Below the pieces are notes generated by a model. It saw only the letters and a program-made list of their open reading frames with translations. It was not told the DNA's origin and searched no databases. Positions 50,301 to 51,778 of a stretch of 51,778 bases of DNA are shown one piece after another. The stretch spans positions 1 through 51,778 of the forward strand of contig DAOUWZ010000006.1 of the NCBI GenBank assembly GCA_030666865.1, written 5' to 3'. The position numbers were made by a program, and so were the translations under genes. This DNA is from a bacterium. GTDB taxonomy: Bacteria > Patescibacteriota > Patescibacteriia > S139-126. How positions within the stretch are numbered: position 1 is the first letter of the stretch; each line of letters begins with the position of its first letter.

Positions 50301-51778
50301 TTTACAATAAATCTATCACCATCATTCTGAGCTAATGAAGACACCATAAAATCACCAACTACCTCTAAATTAGCATCAGCATATAGATCTCCTATTCCTA
50401 CTTCTCCGCCATAACCAATGTTTAAAATATTTTGATTTACATAAGAAGAAAAATCATCATTCATACTACTAATACTCAAAACATTGGAATTTGAACGAAT
50501 ATCAAAAGATTGACGACCACTAGTTGCTCCAGAATCTCTTACTTGCAAAGCTCCATAATTTGAACCAGTGGCTCTAATCTCAGCATCTGCTTGATTTACT
50601 TCCAAAGAAGCGTCTGGCGTCATCGTGCCAATACCAACTCTATCATACTCATTTATATACAATACGCTAGCGCCAGTAGAAGAAGCGATATTGAGCATGG
50701 CAGTGCCAGCTGTACCTTGAAGAGCTAGAGTTTGTAGAGGGGAAGTAGTGGCAATACCAACATTACCGCCGGATGCTAAAGTCATAATATTAGAACCACC
50801 TACTGCCATGTTTAAATCCCCACTTCCAACATCAATATTACCATTAGTCTGATCGTGCCAAAATTTAAGATAATCTGAAGTTGAACCGGCATCAGCTGAT
50901 TGAATATAAAGAGTGGGATTGGTAGAAACGGCATGGCCAAAATTAGTGCCTCTGTCACTATCTTCAATAATAATAATATTGCCGCTTTGAGAACTGCTAC
51001 CCACATCTACGGTTAAAAGCAAGGCATTATTAGTCTGAGCGGTATTCCATGTAACACGCGCTGTTTCAGAACCTCCAAATATTACAGATTCACCAGAATA
51101 TACCTGCATATCAGTGTTAAGTTGAACGCCTGTGCCTGAACCGCTGAAAAGTGCCGGACCGTCCACTTCTAATTCATCCTCAACATACAAATCACCGTCT
51201 CCATCCATCCAATTCATTGTGCCTGCATTGCCTATTCTTGCTATTCCTCCTTGAACATCTAAAGTATAGCTGGGACTCGCCGTCCCAATCCCCACCCTAT
51301 CATTAAAACTATCTACAAACAAAGTATTAGTATCAACAACTAAATCAGTGGCTAGGGTAGTAGTAGCATCTACAAACATAGTAGAACTAGCATATAAATC
51401 ATCTTTGACCCAGACAGCTAATGTTGTTGATGGAGTAATTACTGACTCGCCATAAGTAGTATCATAAGTCCAATTAGAACCTGAACCTCCAATAACATTC
51501 AAAGTATTGCTGCTCCATGAAAGACCAGTGCCAGCAGTGATTCTGTTTGAAGGAGTATCATAGAAAGTGTTCCAATTGGTAGAGGAAGCAGTCAATACCA
51601 TGGAATAGTCAGTGGCTGGTTGAATGTTATCACCTGATATAGTAAGACCATTTGATGCAGTAGCATTGGTGTAAGTGCCAAAGTCTATGGCAGTGCCACT
51701 CCAAGTAGCATTAGTAATATCTCCTGCAGTAGATATATCTATTCCTGAAGATTGCAGAGAGAAAGTGCCTGAACCTGC
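47375..51778 (-). CDS. Fibre-like surface protein, 5' end beyond the window
   Basis: The frame is open from the window end. At least 1467 residues are visible and the true start is outside. The first 1000 residues carry phage tail-fibre/S74-like repeats with the marker VGIGTxxP (VGIGTASPSYTLDVQG, VGIGTMTPDASLEV, VGIGTTTPDELLTIEG) mixed with Thr/Ser/Gly-rich strands. A domain with EMSVFEFEAAPGDVVVV, ILGIISTAPAGILK and GELLTTSATIPGAAM follows, a type frequent in large surface proteins of uncultured bacteria. The last 200 residues are acidic (Asp/Glu/Ser/Thr). In this tail residues ARLPSPDGSVYGGQ come from the 42-nt palindrome at 47620-47661. No chaperone-type intramolecular protease ending was seen. 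It likely forms an extended adhesin. Its stop overlaps the start of the transposase gene. Confidence 0.75.
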   Translation of the reverse strand, partial: AGSGTFSLQSSGIDISTAGDITNATWSGTAIDFGTYTNATASNGLTISGDNIQPATDYSMVLTASSTNWNTFYDTPSNRITAGTGLSWSSNTLNVIGGSGSNWTYDTTYGESVITPSTTLAVWVKDDLYASSTMFVDATTTLATDLVVDTNTLFVDSFNDRVGIGTASPSYTLDVQGGIARIGNAGTMNWMDGDGDLYVEDELEVDGPALFSGSGTGVQLNTDMQVYSGESVIFGGSETARVTWNTAQTNNALLLTVDVGSSSQSGNIIIIEDSDRGTNFGHAVSTNPTLYIQSADAGSTSDYLKFWHDQTNGNIDVGSGDLNMAVGGSNIMTLASGGNVGIATTSPLQTLALQGTAGTAMLNIASSTGASVLYINEYDRVGIGTMTPDASLEVNQADAEIRATGSNYGALQVRDSGATSGRQSFDIRSNSNVLSISSMNDDFSSYVNQNILNIGYGGEVGIGDLYADANLEVVGDFMVSSLAQNDGDRFIVNSSGNVGIGTTTPDELLTIEGVTSFRETTAPTQSANYGKIYVKSSDSKLYFMDDSGSETDLTAGGGGGSLDTAYNTDSGERTITVDDGTVSWDLTSTNNFVVDIQGTGNFQVQDAGTVRFQVADAGVTTLTANSSSDALTINQQSTGDILVLENNGTEVFVFNDSNQLRVYDSAGTDYLQLAHNGSNAAITTNAGNVEIGTSGNDVYIGAVGSASNLVFEESSTISGQGANTITMGVNGDTIDLGVSGVTYKVRNLVATGTNLTIDVNNTATTTVVFENQTNDEVVQLAVEGSIAVGTTSTAAYTKFGDGTPGQSAISTSSDVYIAGDIEVDGVAYLSGGTAWTQGDFAEEMSVFEFEAAPGDVVVVNSKYTDNESEKLFMARLSFEGNSNQILGIISTAPAGILKYDQFGDHGQPVVLTGTAPVKVTTENGEIKRGELLTTSATIPGAAMRAVDEAAGTLGIALEDYVGDQEIGYVSVLLNINNNIQLEVDEQETSTSTSTSTDDVIDEDDDGQITVINNTNNTQIVVIEYEELANIEVRGSAVFTGSIQVVDAEFTGRVLVKGDIIIDGDIDLSGAITSWFWLSTDSHGLGTDFHGLELGDAVAVVDDNTVQTTWANDYDFRPAVGIAVGIKSFTSLSEEDIANMPKSLKDLYDSHRLLADNSGLNSTSTPTSSDAIIPIENDDEFYEQFKMVKVAISGVVKGYENLIPGNRYFLSLNDEISRAKELENMEDQELADLIGETDDLIDQADDLSQGAVAGAEEITDEAIVKISRTITYQEAQEDGAHVQVIGIAKSTTELLIQPSFNYSINQQGYLAVDYSDIFSSSTATTTILIEEPEDEEPIAQVEYVYIPVVEDDDNNEADIDDQIGTSTATSTTDARLPSPDGSVYGGQVIIEDDTSTSTEAIVEQDDLGEGDGDTSEVNSDQSNDQGVIDLQGGVNDTEISNSEINTEEVTDIDTLQPTGNDLQGGEGV
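47620..47661. repeat. 42-nt palindromic element in frame inside the fibre-like gene
   Basis: Aligned in reverse orientation with the 43-nt insert at 8507-8549, it keeps both ends (CCTGCCCGCCATAG and GGCAGGCGGG) and the middle GCCGTCAGGC, with one base fewer. The 42-nt length is divisible by three, and it encodes 14 residues within the acidic tail. Confidence 0.88.

Noticed and set aside
47375-51778. Prophage, suggested by tail-fibre-like repeats
   Set aside because: No capsid, terminase, portal or lysis gene is near. The neighbours are surface proteins, and VGIGTxxP repeats are common in large bacterial surface proteins.
1-51778. Alternative genetic code (UGA read as glycine, as in some CPR lineages)
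   Set aside because: TGA serves as a stop, for example at the end of the fibre-like gene (47375), and conserved glycines are encoded by GGN.

Overview
The window looks like part of a chromosome from a Candidate Phyla Radiation (Patescibacteria, Parcubacteria-like) bacterium. This is inferred from gene content and sequence style. The DNA is AT-rich with GC-rich palindromes between genes. Most genes lack a Shine-Dalgarno site. There are very large DUF2341/LamG-type surface proteins, an ECF sigma factor paired with a DUF5667 protein, small GIY-YIG and four-helix-bundle genes, and no amino-acid biosynthesis. TGA is used as a stop, so the code is standard. No rRNA, tRNA or universal marker gene was recognised, so the phylum is not proven.

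Layout. 0-2.5 kb: a short UDP-sugar dehydrogenase, a GT4 glycosyltransferase and a GIY-YIG gene. 2.7-9.4 kb: two small membrane proteins, an LCAT-type esterase with Ig-like domains, an O-antigen ligase/TPR protein and a TPR protein. 9.8-15.5 kb: a 1177-residue S-layer-like protein behind a roughly 430-nt hairpin-rich leader, then a DUF5667 candidate anti-sigma factor and an ECF sigma factor. 15.5-17 kb: a repeat-packed region with one HTH gene. 17-20.9 kb: an HtrA-like protein that has lost catalytic residues, two membrane proteins and a U32 peptidase-family protein. 21-25 kb: two short plus-strand genes with consensus promoters, a beta-CASP RNase-like hydrolase and an MFS transporter. 25-28 kb: 2-oxoacid:ferredoxin oxidoreductase subunits split by a decayed REP-type transposase. 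28.2-51.8 kb: an almost unbroken minus-strand cell-surface island. It contains two membrane-anchored cohesin-like proteins, a dockerin protein, two DUF916-like/WxL-like pairs, a 953-residue surface protein, a 2112-residue LamG protein, a RAYT transposase and a fibre-like protein that runs off the window end.

The most unusual signal is a set of short palindromic elements spread throughout. Pairwise comparison of copies inside the window gives empty versus filled sites, including one hairpin inserted into the loop of another and a third inserted into that. Relatives of these palindromes also sit in frame inside at least four coding sequences: the GT4 enzyme, the 953-residue surface protein, the fibre-like protein, and the RAYT transposase itself. 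This resembles Rickettsia palindromic elements combined with a RAYT/REP system. A second notable system is the surface island, where cohesin-like membrane proteins lie beside a dockerin protein and where DUF916-like and WxL-like genes alternate. Nothing here was checked by database search; all assignments come from reading motifs.
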